64,000 bases of DNA from Mucilaginibacter sp. (GCA_030445275.1 JAUCSE010000031.1:104461-168460); one strand, 5' to 3'. Shown: positions 27,877 through 37,714, numbered from the stretch's first letter. Numbers and translations are program-made. The notes: generated from the letters alone by a model not told the origin.

Positions 27877-28992
27877 TTAATTATTCAATACTACATCACT
27901 ACGCAGCGGGTAATGATCAGATAGTTTTTTTTCGATGATCTTATAGGTAGTAATATCAAATTGCTTGCTGGCCATAATATAATCAATCTGGTAGTTAGGA
28001 AAATCGCCGTTGTAAGTGCGTCCAAAGCCCGATCCTTTTTCGCGAAACGCGTTCTTGAGATCTTTGGCCATTTGATTAACAGCGAAAGAGGTGGGCGTAT
28101 CATTAAAATCGCCTGAAATAAGATAAGGATAGGGGCATTTAGCTGCGTGATCCTTTATCTTAAATACCTGTTCGCTTCTTTTTATAAAAGCAGTTTTCAG
28201 CTTACCACCCAACCTTTTGGTTGATTGCATATCTGCCTTCCCTTTTTTTGACACGCTGTCAAGATACTTGTAATCTTCAGGATCAAACCGGATTGATTGC
28301 AGATGCACGCTATAAAAACGAAAAGTTTTTTCGCCCTTTTTTACATCAATATACAAACACTGGTTCTCTGATTTGGTATTGGAAAACTGGATCGTCCCCT
28401 TACCTACAATAGGAAATTTAGAAAATATAGCCATCCCCATAGCCTCGGTGCTGTTAAAGTTAACCGGCTCAAAGTAAAAATTATTGGCTCCGATAATCCT
28501 GGTTATAGAATCGCGCATTTCATACTGCCCCTTGTTTTTGGTATAAAACTCCTGGAAGCCGATAATGTCCGGATGCTGCCCGCTAATCAGGCTCAGAATT
28601 TCATGTTTGGTTGATATATCATTGGCCGCCCCATAACGCTTAAAGCTATGCACGTTATAAGTCATTACCCTGATGGTATTTCCTTCTTTGGGTTGCTCCG
28701 TATCTGATCCTGAAAATCTGAAGCCAATGTTATTAAACAACACATTCCAGCCAATTAAAATGGTAATGAGCGATAGCACAAACTGCCAGCGTTTACGCAG
28801 CAGCCAGTAGGCCATCATAATCAAATTGGCTATCAGTAACAGTGGATAGGCTAAGCCAAAAAAAGCAAAGATCCAGACTTTGGAGGGGTTAACGGTTGGG
28901 GCTAAATAACTGAGTAGTAAAGCAAAGCAAAGCAACAGATTTATCCATAATAATGTTTTACCTATAAAGCTTTGCTTCCGTTTAACTCTCAT
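27877..28992 (-). CDS. Membrane-anchored endonuclease/exonuclease/phosphatase (EEP) family protein
   Basis: 371 aa. Three hydrophobic helices in the first ~95 residues (LLLCFALLLSYLAP, IFAFFGLAYPLLLIANLIMMAY, FVLSLITILIGWNVLF), then an EEP domain with MTYNVHSF, DIIGFQEFY, SGDFNDTPTS, YQIDYIMAS and LSDHYPLRSDV, covering the metal and catalytic His/Asp positions. It overlaps the upstream rhomboid gene by 11 bp. DNase, phospholipase or phosphatase activity cannot be told apart from sequence. Confidence 0.88.
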   Translation of the reverse strand: MRVKRKQSFIGKTLLWINLLLCFALLLSYLAPTVNPSKVWIFAFFGLAYPLLLIANLIMMAYWLLRKRWQFVLSLITILIGWNVLFNNIGFRFSGSDTEQPKEGNTIRVMTYNVHSFKRYGAANDISTKHEILSLISGQHPDIIGFQEFYTKNKGQYEMRDSITRIIGANNFYFEPVNFNSTEAMGMAIFSKFPIVGKGTIQFSNTKSENQCLYIDVKKGEKTFRFYSVHLQSIRFDPEDYKYLDSVSKKGKADMQSTKRLGGKLKTAFIKRSEQVFKIKDHAAKCPYPYLISGDFNDTPTSFAVNQMAKDLKNAFREKGSGFGRTYNGDFPNYQIDYIMASKQFDITTYKIIEKKLSDHYPLRSDVVLNN

Positions 28993-29860
28993 TATTGCTT
29001 GCGCGAAATAAAATTTCTTTTTCCTGCTTGCTCAGGCTTTCGTAACCCGTTTGCGATATCTTGTCTAAGATACGGTCAATATCTTCCTGACGGGGACGCT
29101 CTACTGAGTTTTTATTACTGTTTTTGGTTACTACTTTAAGTTTTGACCTTGATGTGAAGATACTGCTGATCCCGCCGATCCAGTCATGACCTTTTTGCAG
29201 TTGTTTAATATATATAAAACCCAATAAGGCACCACCCAGGTGCGCTATTTCGCCACCGGCGTTAGGGCCAACAATACCCAGAAAATCAATAACCAGGATA
29301 ACAAATACCAGCCACTTTAATTTTACCGGACCAAACAAAATGAGTGATATGGTATAATTTGGCAATAAGGTGGCCGTAGCAACCACAATGGCCATAACAC
29401 TGGCCGATGCCCCTACAATTGTACTGCCTACAGCAGCATTTGAACTTGTAAAAGCGGGAATGAAATTTAAGCACAACACATAGGCTAATGCACCCGCAAG
29501 GCCACCCATAATATATAGGCCAATGGTGCGCTTGTTGCCCAGGTATTCTTCAAATATTTGTCCCATCCAATAAAGCCAAAGCATATTAAACAGGATATGT
29601 AAAATACCCGCATGCATAAACATATAGGTAAGCGGTGTCCAGAAATGGGTAAGCAGTTTGGGTGGGTATGCCGGCAGTAATAAATATTCGTTAGTATAAA
29701 CCAATATGGCGCTATTCCCAAACCCTCTGAAAAGCAACTGTTCTAAAATTGCAGAAACGTTAATAAGCAGATAAACAATTACGTTAATACCAATAAGCAG
29801 GTTTAGCTTATTGCCCGAGCGTAGCATTTTGTATTGAATATTTTGCCAAAGGGTACTCAT
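28982..29860 (-). CDS. Rhomboid-family intramembrane serine protease (first of two by position)
   Basis: 292 aa, six hydrophobic helices. Catalytic Ser in GASASVMAIV (about residue 151) and His in IAHLGGALLGF; FNMLWLYWMG is the usual helix-2 motif. The C-terminal ~75 residues are basic and cytoplasmic and end with a DRILDKISQTGYESLSKQEK segment, the rhomboid C-terminal extension seen in many Bacteroidota. It lies in a tandem pair with the next gene. Confidence 0.92.
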   Translation of the reverse strand: MSTLWQNIQYKMLRSGNKLNLLIGINVIVYLLINVSAILEQLLFRGFGNSAILVYTNEYLLLPAYPPKLLTHFWTPLTYMFMHAGILHILFNMLWLYWMGQIFEEYLGNKRTIGLYIMGGLAGALAYVLCLNFIPAFTSSNAAVGSTIVGASASVMAIVVATATLLPNYTISLILFGPVKLKWLVFVILVIDFLGIVGPNAGGEIAHLGGALLGFIYIKQLQKGHDWIGGISSIFTSRSKLKVVTKNSNKNSVERPRQEDIDRILDKISQTGYESLSKQEKEILFRASNNES

Positions 29861-29893
29861 AATTAAGTTCCGTTTATTTGATAACTACTGTTA

Positions 29894-30616
29894 TTAATAA
29901 AAATTGTTTGGTTGTTGTAACCGCCAGTATTTAACCAGGATAAAGCCAATCAGCGCTCCGCCCAGGTGAGCAAAATGCGCAACCGAATCGCCCGAAAATT
30001 GCTCAACTCCTAAAAATAACTCTACAACAACATATACAGGTATGAGATATTTAGCTTTAATGGGCACAGGTATAAACATGATCATTAATTCCATGTTGGG
30101 GTAAAGCATACCAAATGCAATTAATAATCCAAATATAGCACCAGACGCACCAACTATAGGAGCATGATAAATATCGTAAAGTTTTTGGCCTTGTTGAGCC
30201 CCGAATGCCAAATATGATGCATCAACCTTAGGGTCACTAATAGTAAAAGCCCCTGTGATGGCATGTACCTCATAAGCTTGTACCAATAATTGCATTATAA
30301 TAGCACCTATACCACAGATAAAATAAAAATTGAAGAATTTTTTTGAACCCATAGCATACTCCACAATTGGGCCAAAGGAAAATAAAGCGAACATATTGAA
30401 AAATATATGTCCCCAACCACCATGTAAAAACATGTAGCTAACTATTTGCCAGGGCTTAAAATAGGGAGAGTTGAGATAAAACATACCAAAATTCCGGATC
30501 ACTAATCCGTTATAGACCTGATCACTAAATACAATAAAGGGTATAAAACAAATAATATTAATGATCAGCAGGTTTTTTACAACCGGTGGAATATTTGCAA
30601 AAGGAGATTGGTTCAT
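29894..30616 (-). CDS. Rhomboid-family intramembrane serine protease (second of the pair)
   Basis: 240 aa, six helices. Catalytic Ser in GASGAIFGLLIAFG (about residue 158) and His in VAHFAHLGGALIGFIL; HIFFNMFALFSFGP in helix 2. It lacks the cytoplasmic tail of its neighbour. Placed 21 bp after mutL and 33 bp before the other rhomboid, so co-transcribed with both. Confidence 0.92.
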   Translation of the reverse strand: MNQSPFANIPPVVKNLLIINIICFIPFIVFSDQVYNGLVIRNFGMFYLNSPYFKPWQIVSYMFLHGGWGHIFFNMFALFSFGPIVEYAMGSKKFFNFYFICGIGAIIMQLLVQAYEVHAITGAFTISDPKVDASYLAFGAQQGQKLYDIYHAPIVGASGAIFGLLIAFGMLYPNMELMIMFIPVPIKAKYLIPVYVVVELFLGVEQFSGDSVAHFAHLGGALIGFILVKYWRLQQPNNFY

Positions 30617-30637
30617 AGTATAATAAATGCCCGTGGG

Positions 30638-32500
30638 CTATTTTTCAAATCGTTCTAATAGTTCGGCCAATGTAAAGGTACTGATTACAGGCTTACCGTT
30701 CAATGCCTGGTTGGGTGTTTGACAGGCAAAAAGCTGATCTATCAATTGGTTCATTTCTTCTAGTGATAATTTGGTACCGGTTTTAATGGCAGCGTTGCGC
30801 GCCAATGATCGGGCCAGGTTATCGCGCTTATCCACTTTTAAAATGGCCATATTGTTTTTAAAGCCTTCCAGTAAATGCTCCAGCAACTCATGCTCATCTA
30901 CATTACTTAGCTCGGCAGGTATGCCCTCAACCACCACCGTATTTTTGCCAAACTCGCGTATGTCAAAACCAAGCGCCTTAATATCGGGCAAAAGTTCTCT
31001 TAATAACTCAAAATCACTGCCGTTTAGTGTTACCGATTGCGGAAATAAACTTTGCTGACTTACCCCCGAATGATTTTGCAACTGCTGTAAAAAACGCTCA
31101 TATAAAATACGCTCATGGGCCGCCTGCTGGCCTATCAGCATAAAGCCCGATTTGATCTGCGACAGGATGAACCGGTTATGGATCTGGAACAATTGCCGCT
31201 CGCTCGATTTGCTTACCTCCTGCTCATTAACCGCTATGCTTTCCTCCTTGTGCATTTCCTGCTGCAGGTTGGTTTCCTTTTTGCTGATCTCGTATAGTGT
31301 ATCCCAGTTTTGGGGAATGGAATCTTTTTTATAACCACCGCTATCTTTTAAAAAAGGGTGTTGCTCACGCGGGGCACTTGTTCTTTCTGAAGCAAAGGGG
31401 TTAAAATCGGGATTAAAGGAAATAGTTGGCGCTATGATCTCTTCAAATGGCTTGGGGGTTATCAGGTGTTCAATACTGTTCTCCTGGTCAAAATCAAGAC
31501 TTGGTGTAATATTGTACCTACCTAATGAACGTTTTACCGCCGAGCGGATAATAGCATAAATGGCCTTCTCGTCCTGGTATTTGATCTCGGTTTTGGTAGG
31601 GTGTACGTTGATATCGATCTTGGATGGATCGATATCAATAAACAGCACATACATAGGGTAGCTGTCATCAGGCAGCAACTCCTCAAAAGCAGTTAATACC
31701 GCGTGGTTCAAATAAGCATCGCGTATATAGCGATAGTTCACAAAAAAGAATTGTTCGCCACGGGTTTTACGGGCAAACTCGGGCTTGCCTACAAAACCGC
31801 GCAAATTGATAATGGTAGTATCCTCCTCAACCGGTACCAGCCTTTGATTATAGTTATTGCCAAACAGGTGCACAATACGCTGCTTAAGCGCGGCCCCCGG
31901 CAAGTGATATACTTCCTGCCCATCATGATGCAGCGTAAAAAATATCTGCGGATTGGCCAAGGCCACCCGTTGAAATTCATCAATAATATGGCGCATCTCC
32001 ACCGGGTTACTCTTTAAAAAGTTACGGCGCGCAGGTGTATTGTAAAACAGGTTTTTTATGGAGATAGAAGTGCCCGTATTGGCCGAGCAGGCTTCCTGGC
32101 TGATTACTTCAGATCCTTCAATAAAAATGCAGGTACCCAGTTCATCCTCATGGCGGCGGGTTTTCATTTCTACCTGTGCTATAGCCGCTATTGATGCCAT
32201 AGCCTCGCCTCTGAAACCCATAGTGCGTATAGCAAACAGATCATCAGCCTTACGTATTTTTGAGGTGGCGTGGCGCTCAAAGCACATGCGCGCGTCAGTA
32301 AGGCTCATGCCGCAGCCATCATCAATAACCTGTATCAATGATTTACCAGCATCCTTCACAATGAGCTGAATTTTCCCGGCCCCTGCATCAATAGCATTCT
32401 CCACCAATTCCTTTACGGCTGATGCCGGTCGCTGTACTACTTCGCCCGCGGCAATCTGGTTGGCTACGGCATCCGGTAAAAGCTGTATTATATCTGACAT
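30638..32500 (-). CDS. mutL: DNA mismatch repair protein MutL
   Basis: 620 aa. GHKL ATPase N-terminus with LVENAIDAGAGKIQLIV, DDGCGMSLTDA, TMGFRGEAMASIAAIA and the transducer domain; a ~130-residue linker; C-terminal dimerisation domain. The endonuclease-type motif DQHAxxExxxxE reads GQQAAHERILYE, with Asp changed to Gly457 and His to Gln459; the distal CPHGRP-like motif is TPNQALNGKPV. Nicking activity may be reduced or use other residues. First gene of the five-gene leftward operon. Confidence 0.96.
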   Translation of the reverse strand: MSDIIQLLPDAVANQIAAGEVVQRPASAVKELVENAIDAGAGKIQLIVKDAGKSLIQVIDDGCGMSLTDARMCFERHATSKIRKADDLFAIRTMGFRGEAMASIAAIAQVEMKTRRHEDELGTCIFIEGSEVISQEACSANTGTSISIKNLFYNTPARRNFLKSNPVEMRHIIDEFQRVALANPQIFFTLHHDGQEVYHLPGAALKQRIVHLFGNNYNQRLVPVEEDTTIINLRGFVGKPEFARKTRGEQFFFVNYRYIRDAYLNHAVLTAFEELLPDDSYPMYVLFIDIDPSKIDINVHPTKTEIKYQDEKAIYAIIRSAVKRSLGRYNITPSLDFDQENSIEHLITPKPFEEIIAPTISFNPDFNPFASERTSAPREQHPFLKDSGGYKKDSIPQNWDTLYEISKKETNLQQEMHKEESIAVNEQEVSKSSERQLFQIHNRFILSQIKSGFMLIGQQAAHERILYERFLQQLQNHSGVSQQSLFPQSVTLNGSDFELLRELLPDIKALGFDIREFGKNTVVVEGIPAELSNVDEHELLEHLLEGFKNNMAILKVDKRDNLARSLARNAAIKTGTKLSLEEMNQLIDQLFACQTPNQALNGKPVISTFTLAELLERFEK

Positions 32501-32632
32501 TTAAAAAAATTCCCTTCAATTTAGAATTCGATGCTAAATTAAATATTTGAAGGCATAACTTTATGATTTGATAATTGTATAAACATATAACGTTTAATAA
32601 TTACATTACCAATACTATACGAAAGCTACCCT

Positions 32633-34264
32633 ATGAAGAAATTTTGGCCATTACTGCTCCTTTTTGCGGTAGCCTGCAAACAAAAAGAATACAATGCCGA
32701 TCTTTTGATTAAAAACGCCGTTGTTTACACAGTCGACAGCGCCTTTACCACCGCCAATGCTTTTGTGGTAAAAGGTGGCAAAATTTTAGCAGTAGGCGGT
32801 GCCGATACCTTGGAGCAAAAATACCTGGCCCATGAGGTTCTTGATGCGCAAGGAGCCGCTGTATACCCTGGTTTTATTGACGCGCACGCCCATTTTTATG
32901 ATTATGGACTGGGCCTGCAGGAGGTTAACCTCGTAGGTACCCACAGTTGGGGAGAGGTTCTTGACTCGGTACAGGTGTACTCTACCCGCAATACCGACGG
33001 CTGGATTATAGGCAACGGCTGGGATCAGAACGATTGGACCAAAAAGCAATTTCCGGACAAGGCTAAGCTTGATTCGCTATTTCCAATAAGGCCTGTCATA
33101 TTGAGCCGGGTTGATGGTCATGCAGCTATTGCCAACCAGGCAGCCCTGAACATTGCCGGGTTAAAACCAGGGCAAACCATTAATGGCGGTCAAATAGAAA
33201 CCATTAACGGCAAACTTACCGGCATACTGGTTGATAATGCCGTGGGCATTGTAACCCGGAAGATACCTGCACCAGCTGCAAACGTAATTGAGGATGCGCT
33301 GCTGGATGCACAAAAAAATTGTTTCGCGGTTGGTTTAACCACGGTTGATGATTGTGGATTGCCCTATACCATGATAAATACCATTGCCGAACTACAGCAC
33401 AAAGGTTCACTTAAAATGCGCATGTTTGTGATGCTGGCCGATAGGGCAGAGAATTACGAGTACCTATTTAAGCGTGGGGCTTTTAAAACACCCGGCTTAA
33501 ATGTGCGGGGATTTAAGGTTTATGCCGATGGTGCCCTGGGTTCACGGGGAGCTTGTTTATTAAAACCATATGACGATCAAAAAAACTGGAACGGTTTTTT
33601 ACTGAGCAGTCCTAAGCACTTTGAGGAAGTGGCCAAAAAGATAGCCGAAAAGGGCTTTCAAATGAGTACGCATGCCATTGGCGACTCGGCCAACCGGGTG
33701 ATATTAAAAATTTATGCTTCGGTGTTAAAAGGAAAAAATGACAGACGCTGGCGTATTGAACATGCACAGGTATTATCACCAGATGATATCAAATATTTTG
33801 GTGAATACAACATTATACCATCGGTACAGCCTACACATGCTACATCAGATATGTATTGGGCAGGTAAAAGGCTGGGGGCCGAGCGTTTAAAGTCGGCTTA
33901 TGTATATAAACAATTGTTAAAGCAAAACGGATGGATACCTTTAGGTACTGATTTCCCGGTAGAGAATATTAACCCACTATACACGTTTTATGCAGCAGTA
34001 GAACGCAAGGACCTGAAGGGACTTCCCGAAGGAGGCTTTCAGCCCGAAAACGCTTTAACCCGTACCGAAGCGTTAAGGGGTATTACCATTTGGGCCGCCA
34101 AAGCCAATTTTGAAGAAAAAGAAAAGGGAAGTATAGAGCCTGGTAAATATGCCGACTTTGTGATACTCGATAAAGATATTATGAAGGCAAATGGTTCAGA
34201 TTTGCCAAAAATAAAAGTGATTAAAACTTATATAAACGGAGTAAAAGTATATGATAAAAAGTAA
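32633..34264 (+). CDS. YtcJ-like amidohydrolase lipoprotein (amidohydrolase_3)
   Basis: 543 aa. Lipoprotein signal MKKFWPLLLLFAVAC. Metal ligands IDAHAHFYDYG, HAIGDSAN, WRIEHAQV and GTDFPVE; GALGSRGACLLKPY matches the YtcJ/NfdA type. Hydrolyses amide or imine bonds; substrate unknown. The stop overlaps the next start by 14 bp, so translation of the two is coupled. Confidence 0.9.
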   Translation: MKKFWPLLLLFAVACKQKEYNADLLIKNAVVYTVDSAFTTANAFVVKGGKILAVGGADTLEQKYLAHEVLDAQGAAVYPGFIDAHAHFYDYGLGLQEVNLVGTHSWGEVLDSVQVYSTRNTDGWIIGNGWDQNDWTKKQFPDKAKLDSLFPIRPVILSRVDGHAAIANQAALNIAGLKPGQTINGGQIETINGKLTGILVDNAVGIVTRKIPAPAANVIEDALLDAQKNCFAVGLTTVDDCGLPYTMINTIAELQHKGSLKMRMFVMLADRAENYEYLFKRGAFKTPGLNVRGFKVYADGALGSRGACLLKPYDDQKNWNGFLLSSPKHFEEVAKKIAEKGFQMSTHAIGDSANRVILKIYASVLKGKNDRRWRIEHAQVLSPDDIKYFGEYNIIPSVQPTHATSDMYWAGKRLGAERLKSAYVYKQLLKQNGWIPLGTDFPVENINPLYTFYAAVERKDLKGLPEGGFQPENALTRTEALRGITIWAAKANFEEKEKGSIEPGKYADFVILDKDIMKANGSDLPKIKVIKTYINGVKVYDKK

Positions 34265-36074
34265 GTGGAGCTGTGTTCCTTTAGTATTATTAGGGTTTGC
34301 ATTATTTAATACCGCTTGCGCGCAAAACCCGCCCCTTATACCCACCGGACAGGCTTATGTTAATGAAGAACGACTAGCTGAACACTCAACCGTTTTGTTT
34401 AATAACAGTAAATACCTGGTACCACTGAAAGATCTTGATCAGTTAAAAATTGCAAGTGTTCATTTCTCAAACCAATATGCAACCATTTTTGATAGTTTAC
34501 TAAATAAATACAGCAAGGTACAGGCCTTTGATGGTACGGCTTACACCGGGTCAAAAAGTCTGATCGATCTATCATCTGATCTGAAGTGGTACAACACCAT
34601 TATACTTCAATTAAGCGATGCTGATCTGAACAATCCGCAGATCATTGATTTTATCAACAGCAATCAAAAACTAAAAAATGTAATCATAGCCGCCTTTGGC
34701 GGTGGCACAGTTTTGAGCAAATTAAGTAATGTTACAGCGCCCATTGTATGGTCTGAGCGGGCAACACCGGTAGCGGCCGTTTATAGTGCACAAGCTATTT
34801 TTGGCGGCTTACCTATTACCCAAAAGCTTACCCGCACCTATTCACCGCAGTTTGCAGTAGGCATGGGTTTTATTACAGATAAAATAAGACTGCAATACAC
34901 CGTTCCGGAAGATGCTGGCATCAACTCCAACAATCTTACAGAAATTGATGCCATAGCCCGCGAGGCTATTGCCCAACACGCCACTCCTGGCTGTGTAGTT
35001 TTAGTGGCTAAAGATGGTAAGGTGATATTTAATAAAGCTTACGGTTACCATACTTATGACAATGTGATACCCGACAGAATAACCGATATTTTCGACCTGG
35101 CTTCTATGACCAAAATAACGGCCACTACCGTTGAGGCAATGAAACTTACAGACGAAGGCAAACTGAGCATGGAGGGCACCATTGGCGATTATATTCCTCT
35201 TGCCCGCAAAAGCAACAAAAACGACATACAAATACGAGAATTGCTAATGCACCAGGCGGGGCTGATACCTGACATCAAAACTTTTGAAAAAATAAAACCA
35301 TCTGACCATAGCACCGATTCATCCGCTGCCTATCCAACTCATGTATCAGATCATTATTTTGTGCGGAAGGACTACTACAAGGATGTGATGTTTCCTGATA
35401 TGCTGAACTCGCCTTTACCTACCAGAGGGCAATATGTTTACAGCGATGTTGGTTTGCTATTCATGAAGGAAGTGGTGGAGAGTATCACCTCCATTCCCGA
35501 AAATGTATACGTGCAGCAGCAATTTTATGGCCCTTTGGGCATGCAAACTGCCGGATTTTTGCCACTGTACCGCTTTAGCCAGGATCGTATACCTCCAACA
35601 GAAAATGATCAGGAATACCGCCACTCTTTACTCGATGGCTATGTGCATGACCCTACCGCTGCCCTGATGGGCGGTGTTGCCGGGCATGCCGGTTTATTTG
35701 CCAGCGCCAACGATGTGGCCATATTGTACCAAATGTTATTAAACCGTGGCACTTACGGCGGCAACCAGTATTTTAAACCTGAAGTGGTTGATCTTTTCAC
35801 CTCTAAGCAATCGGCCGTTAGCCGGCGGGGACTGGGTTTTGATCGCTGGGATCCTATTGCAGATCGTCACTATCCGTCAAAACTGGCTTCACCGCAAACC
35901 TTTGGGCATACCGGTTTTACAGGCACCTGTATTTGGGTTGATCCTAAATATAACCTGGTATATGTGTTCCTGTCAAATCGCGTACATCCCAATGCCAGTA
36001 GTAAACTGGGCAGCCTGAACATCAGACCAAGAATACAGGATGTGGTTTATGAGGCGATAACGAAAGGGATGTGA
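34251..36074 (+). CDS. Exported serine hydrolase: GH3_C-like domain fused to a class C beta-lactamase domain
   Basis: 607 aa. Signal peptide ending CAQ. Residues ~45-205 (VLFNNSKYLVPLKDLDQLKIASVHF, ...KNVIIAAFGGGTVLSKL, WSERATPVAAVYSAQAIFGG) look like the C-terminal domain of GH3 beta-hexosaminidases. From ~225 there is a beta-lactamase/PBP4*-type domain: SMTK at 285-288, YSDVG as the Tyr motif and GHTGFTGT. Larger Bacteroidota proteins carry GH3 catalytic + GH3_C + beta-lactamase; this one lacks the catalytic GH3 part. Coupled to the amidohydrolase. Probably acts on cell-wall peptides or esters. Confidence 0.85.
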   Translation: MIKSKWSCVPLVLLGFALFNTACAQNPPLIPTGQAYVNEERLAEHSTVLFNNSKYLVPLKDLDQLKIASVHFSNQYATIFDSLLNKYSKVQAFDGTAYTGSKSLIDLSSDLKWYNTIILQLSDADLNNPQIIDFINSNQKLKNVIIAAFGGGTVLSKLSNVTAPIVWSERATPVAAVYSAQAIFGGLPITQKLTRTYSPQFAVGMGFITDKIRLQYTVPEDAGINSNNLTEIDAIAREAIAQHATPGCVVLVAKDGKVIFNKAYGYHTYDNVIPDRITDIFDLASMTKITATTVEAMKLTDEGKLSMEGTIGDYIPLARKSNKNDIQIRELLMHQAGLIPDIKTFEKIKPSDHSTDSSAAYPTHVSDHYFVRKDYYKDVMFPDMLNSPLPTRGQYVYSDVGLLFMKEVVESITSIPENVYVQQQFYGPLGMQTAGFLPLYRFSQDRIPPTENDQEYRHSLLDGYVHDPTAALMGGVAGHAGLFASANDVAILYQMLLNRGTYGGNQYFKPEVVDLFTSKQSAVSRRGLGFDRWDPIADRHYPSKLASPQTFGHTGFTGTCIWVDPKYNLVYVFLSNRVHPNASSKLGSLNIRPRIQDVVYEAITKGM

Positions 36075-36161
36075 GTTTTTGATTTGGGATTTCGGATATT
36101 AGATTTCGGATAAAAGGAGATCTCATTTAGCACAAATAACACCATCTAAATTAAAATCACA

Positions 36162-36650
36162 TTGATCAAAAAACTAATACTGATAAGTATCTTTTTTAGC
36201 TACATCTCCTGTAAATCGCCAGTTAAAAATGTTAGTACTACTGCTATAATTCAAAAAGATTCAGTTAAAGAATTAATTCCTGACACCAACAGGAAAGCTG
36301 CTATTAAAAAAGATGATAAAAGCAAGCTTACCTGCGACAGCCTTTTGATTCTGCTCATAAAAACAAGTTCTATTGATCAGAAAATATTAGCTGTTGGCGA
36401 AAAGATGAGTATAGATAGTGTAAAAAACAAAGTTATATCCATAAACATCTCGCACGCAAATGAAGAAACAGGCGACAGCCATACATTAGATTACCTCGAG
36501 CTTGATTTAAATAAGCTGGAGTTATGGGATGTGATTCCTGATGAGCCAAAACCGCTTACGTTTGATCATCAACTACTAAATTACATTCTTAAAAAGCAAT
36601 GTTATTTAAATGACGTTGACTATGTTACAGCTCCCGATTCTTTAAGATAA
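36162..36650 (+). CDS. Small unknown lipoprotein, TTG start
   Basis: 162 aa starting at TTG: no ATG is available in frame before residue ~80, while the TTG begins a good lipoprotein signal (MIKKLILISIFFSYISCKSP). The rest is Lys/Asp/Ser-rich, with DSLLILLIKTSSIDQK and DSHTLDYLELDLNKLELWDVIPDE. No family recognised. Upstream (36081-36111) lie three loose copies of GATTTCGGAT. Confidence 0.65.
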   Translation: MIKKLILISIFFSYISCKSPVKNVSTTAIIQKDSVKELIPDTNRKAAIKKDDKSKLTCDSLLILLIKTSSIDQKILAVGEKMSIDSVKNKVISINISHANEETGDSHTLDYLELDLNKLELWDVIPDEPKPLTFDHQLLNYILKKQCYLNDVDYVTAPDSLR

Positions 36651-36710
36651 TTTAACTAATATTTAAAACAATTTCCCGTTTGTTATGTTCCAATACCTTT
36701 ATGAATTTAA

Positions 36711-37235
36711 ATGGTAAAAATGAGAAAGGTATTCAAAATCACCCTAATTGCGTTAAGTTTATTATTTATTGGAACATTTTCCCGGGCACAAACAAAAATT
36801 GGTTATGTTAATTTTCAGGCCCTAATTGGCCAAATGCCCGAGGCCAAAACAATTAAACCTCAAATTGATGCTTACCAAAAACAATTTGTTGATCAGCTAA
36901 CTACTATGAACAATGAATTGCAAACAAAAGGCAAGGCTTTTCAAGCACAAAGCGCCACAATGACCGAGGCCGTGCGTACAACAAAGCAAACCGAGTTACA
37001 GGATCTGCAAAAACGGATGCAAGACTATCAGGCCAATGCACAGCAACAGGTTGACGCTAAATCAAACGAGTTGGTAAAACCATTATCAGATAAAGCCCGG
37101 GCAGCTGTTAATGATGTAGCCAAAGAAAAAGGTATTACCTATGTACTTGATTCTTCACAAGGCACACCATTGCTTGTTTCAGCTGACGGTACGGACTTAA
37201 TGGAGTCTGTTAAAGCTAAATTGGGAATCAAATAA
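36711..37235 (+). CDS. OmpH/Skp-family periplasmic chaperone
   Basis: 174 aa. Signal peptide ending FSRAQ, then TKIGYVNFQALIGQMPEAK and a long coiled coil (IDAYQKQFVDQLTTMNNELQ...QAQSATMTEAVRTTKQTELQDL), ending KEKGITYVLDSSQGTPLLV. This is the Skp fold: a trimeric chaperone holding outer-membrane proteins in the periplasm. Bacteroidota usually have several copies. The second Met (36720) is an alternative start. Confidence 0.92.
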   Translation: MVKMRKVFKITLIALSLLFIGTFSRAQTKIGYVNFQALIGQMPEAKTIKPQIDAYQKQFVDQLTTMNNELQTKGKAFQAQSATMTEAVRTTKQTELQDLQKRMQDYQANAQQQVDAKSNELVKPLSDKARAAVNDVAKEKGITYVLDSSQGTPLLVSADGTDLMESVKAKLGIK

Positions 37236-37256
37236 CAACACCAATGATAGCATCTA

Positions 37257-37679
37257 TCAAAGTACTTGATTAAATTCCAGCCGCTCACCATCAGGGCCGG
37301 TAATATTAAAATACTTGCACCCGTTTTTCCAGAATTGCAGAAAAACGGGTGCTTCTTCTATTACATTAAAGCCCGCCAGTTTAATCACCTTAAAAGCTTC
37401 ATCAATATCACTTACGTCAAAAGCCACATGATCCACATGCCCATTACCCCGGTTTCTGACCTCCGTTAACCCTGTTTCGGGCAGCTGGTATAGTTCCATG
37501 ACCATATTACCGCGCTGCATCATTACGCAAGTGCCAAAGCCTTCATTATCTTTAAACGGTGCTTCCATTACATTACTGAAGCCAAGTCTGCTGTAAAATA
37601 ATTGTGACGTTTTAATATCTGTTACCGGTATACCAATATGCTGTATTCCATTGATTTTTAAATCGATATCGCTTTCCAT
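37257..37679 (-). CDS. VOC-family glyoxalase/dioxygenase-like protein (methylmalonyl-CoA epimerase-like)
   Basis: 140 aa. Single VOC unit: IQHIGIPVTDIKTSQLFYSRLGFSNV, HVDHVAFDVSDIDEAFKVIKLAGF and CKYFNITGPDGERLEFNQVL, giving His and Glu metal positions (H16, H82, E-L-Q end). Lactoylglutathione lyase, epimerase or resistance activity is possible; short length and isolation make assignment unsafe. Confidence 0.82.
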   Translation of the reverse strand: MESDIDLKINGIQHIGIPVTDIKTSQLFYSRLGFSNVMEAPFKDNEGFGTCVMMQRGNMVMELYQLPETGLTEVRNRGNGHVDHVAFDVSDIDEAFKVIKLAGFNVIEEAPVFLQFWKNGCKYFNITGPDGERLEFNQVL

Positions 37680-37714
37680 AGTAGATCTCTTAGCAGTATA
37701 AATGATTCAACTAA

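Noticed and set aside
36081..36111. Direct repeat of GATTTCGGAT as an operator
   Set aside because: Too short and in an AT-rich gap; such copies are common intergenic sequence in this phylum and no palindrome is present.
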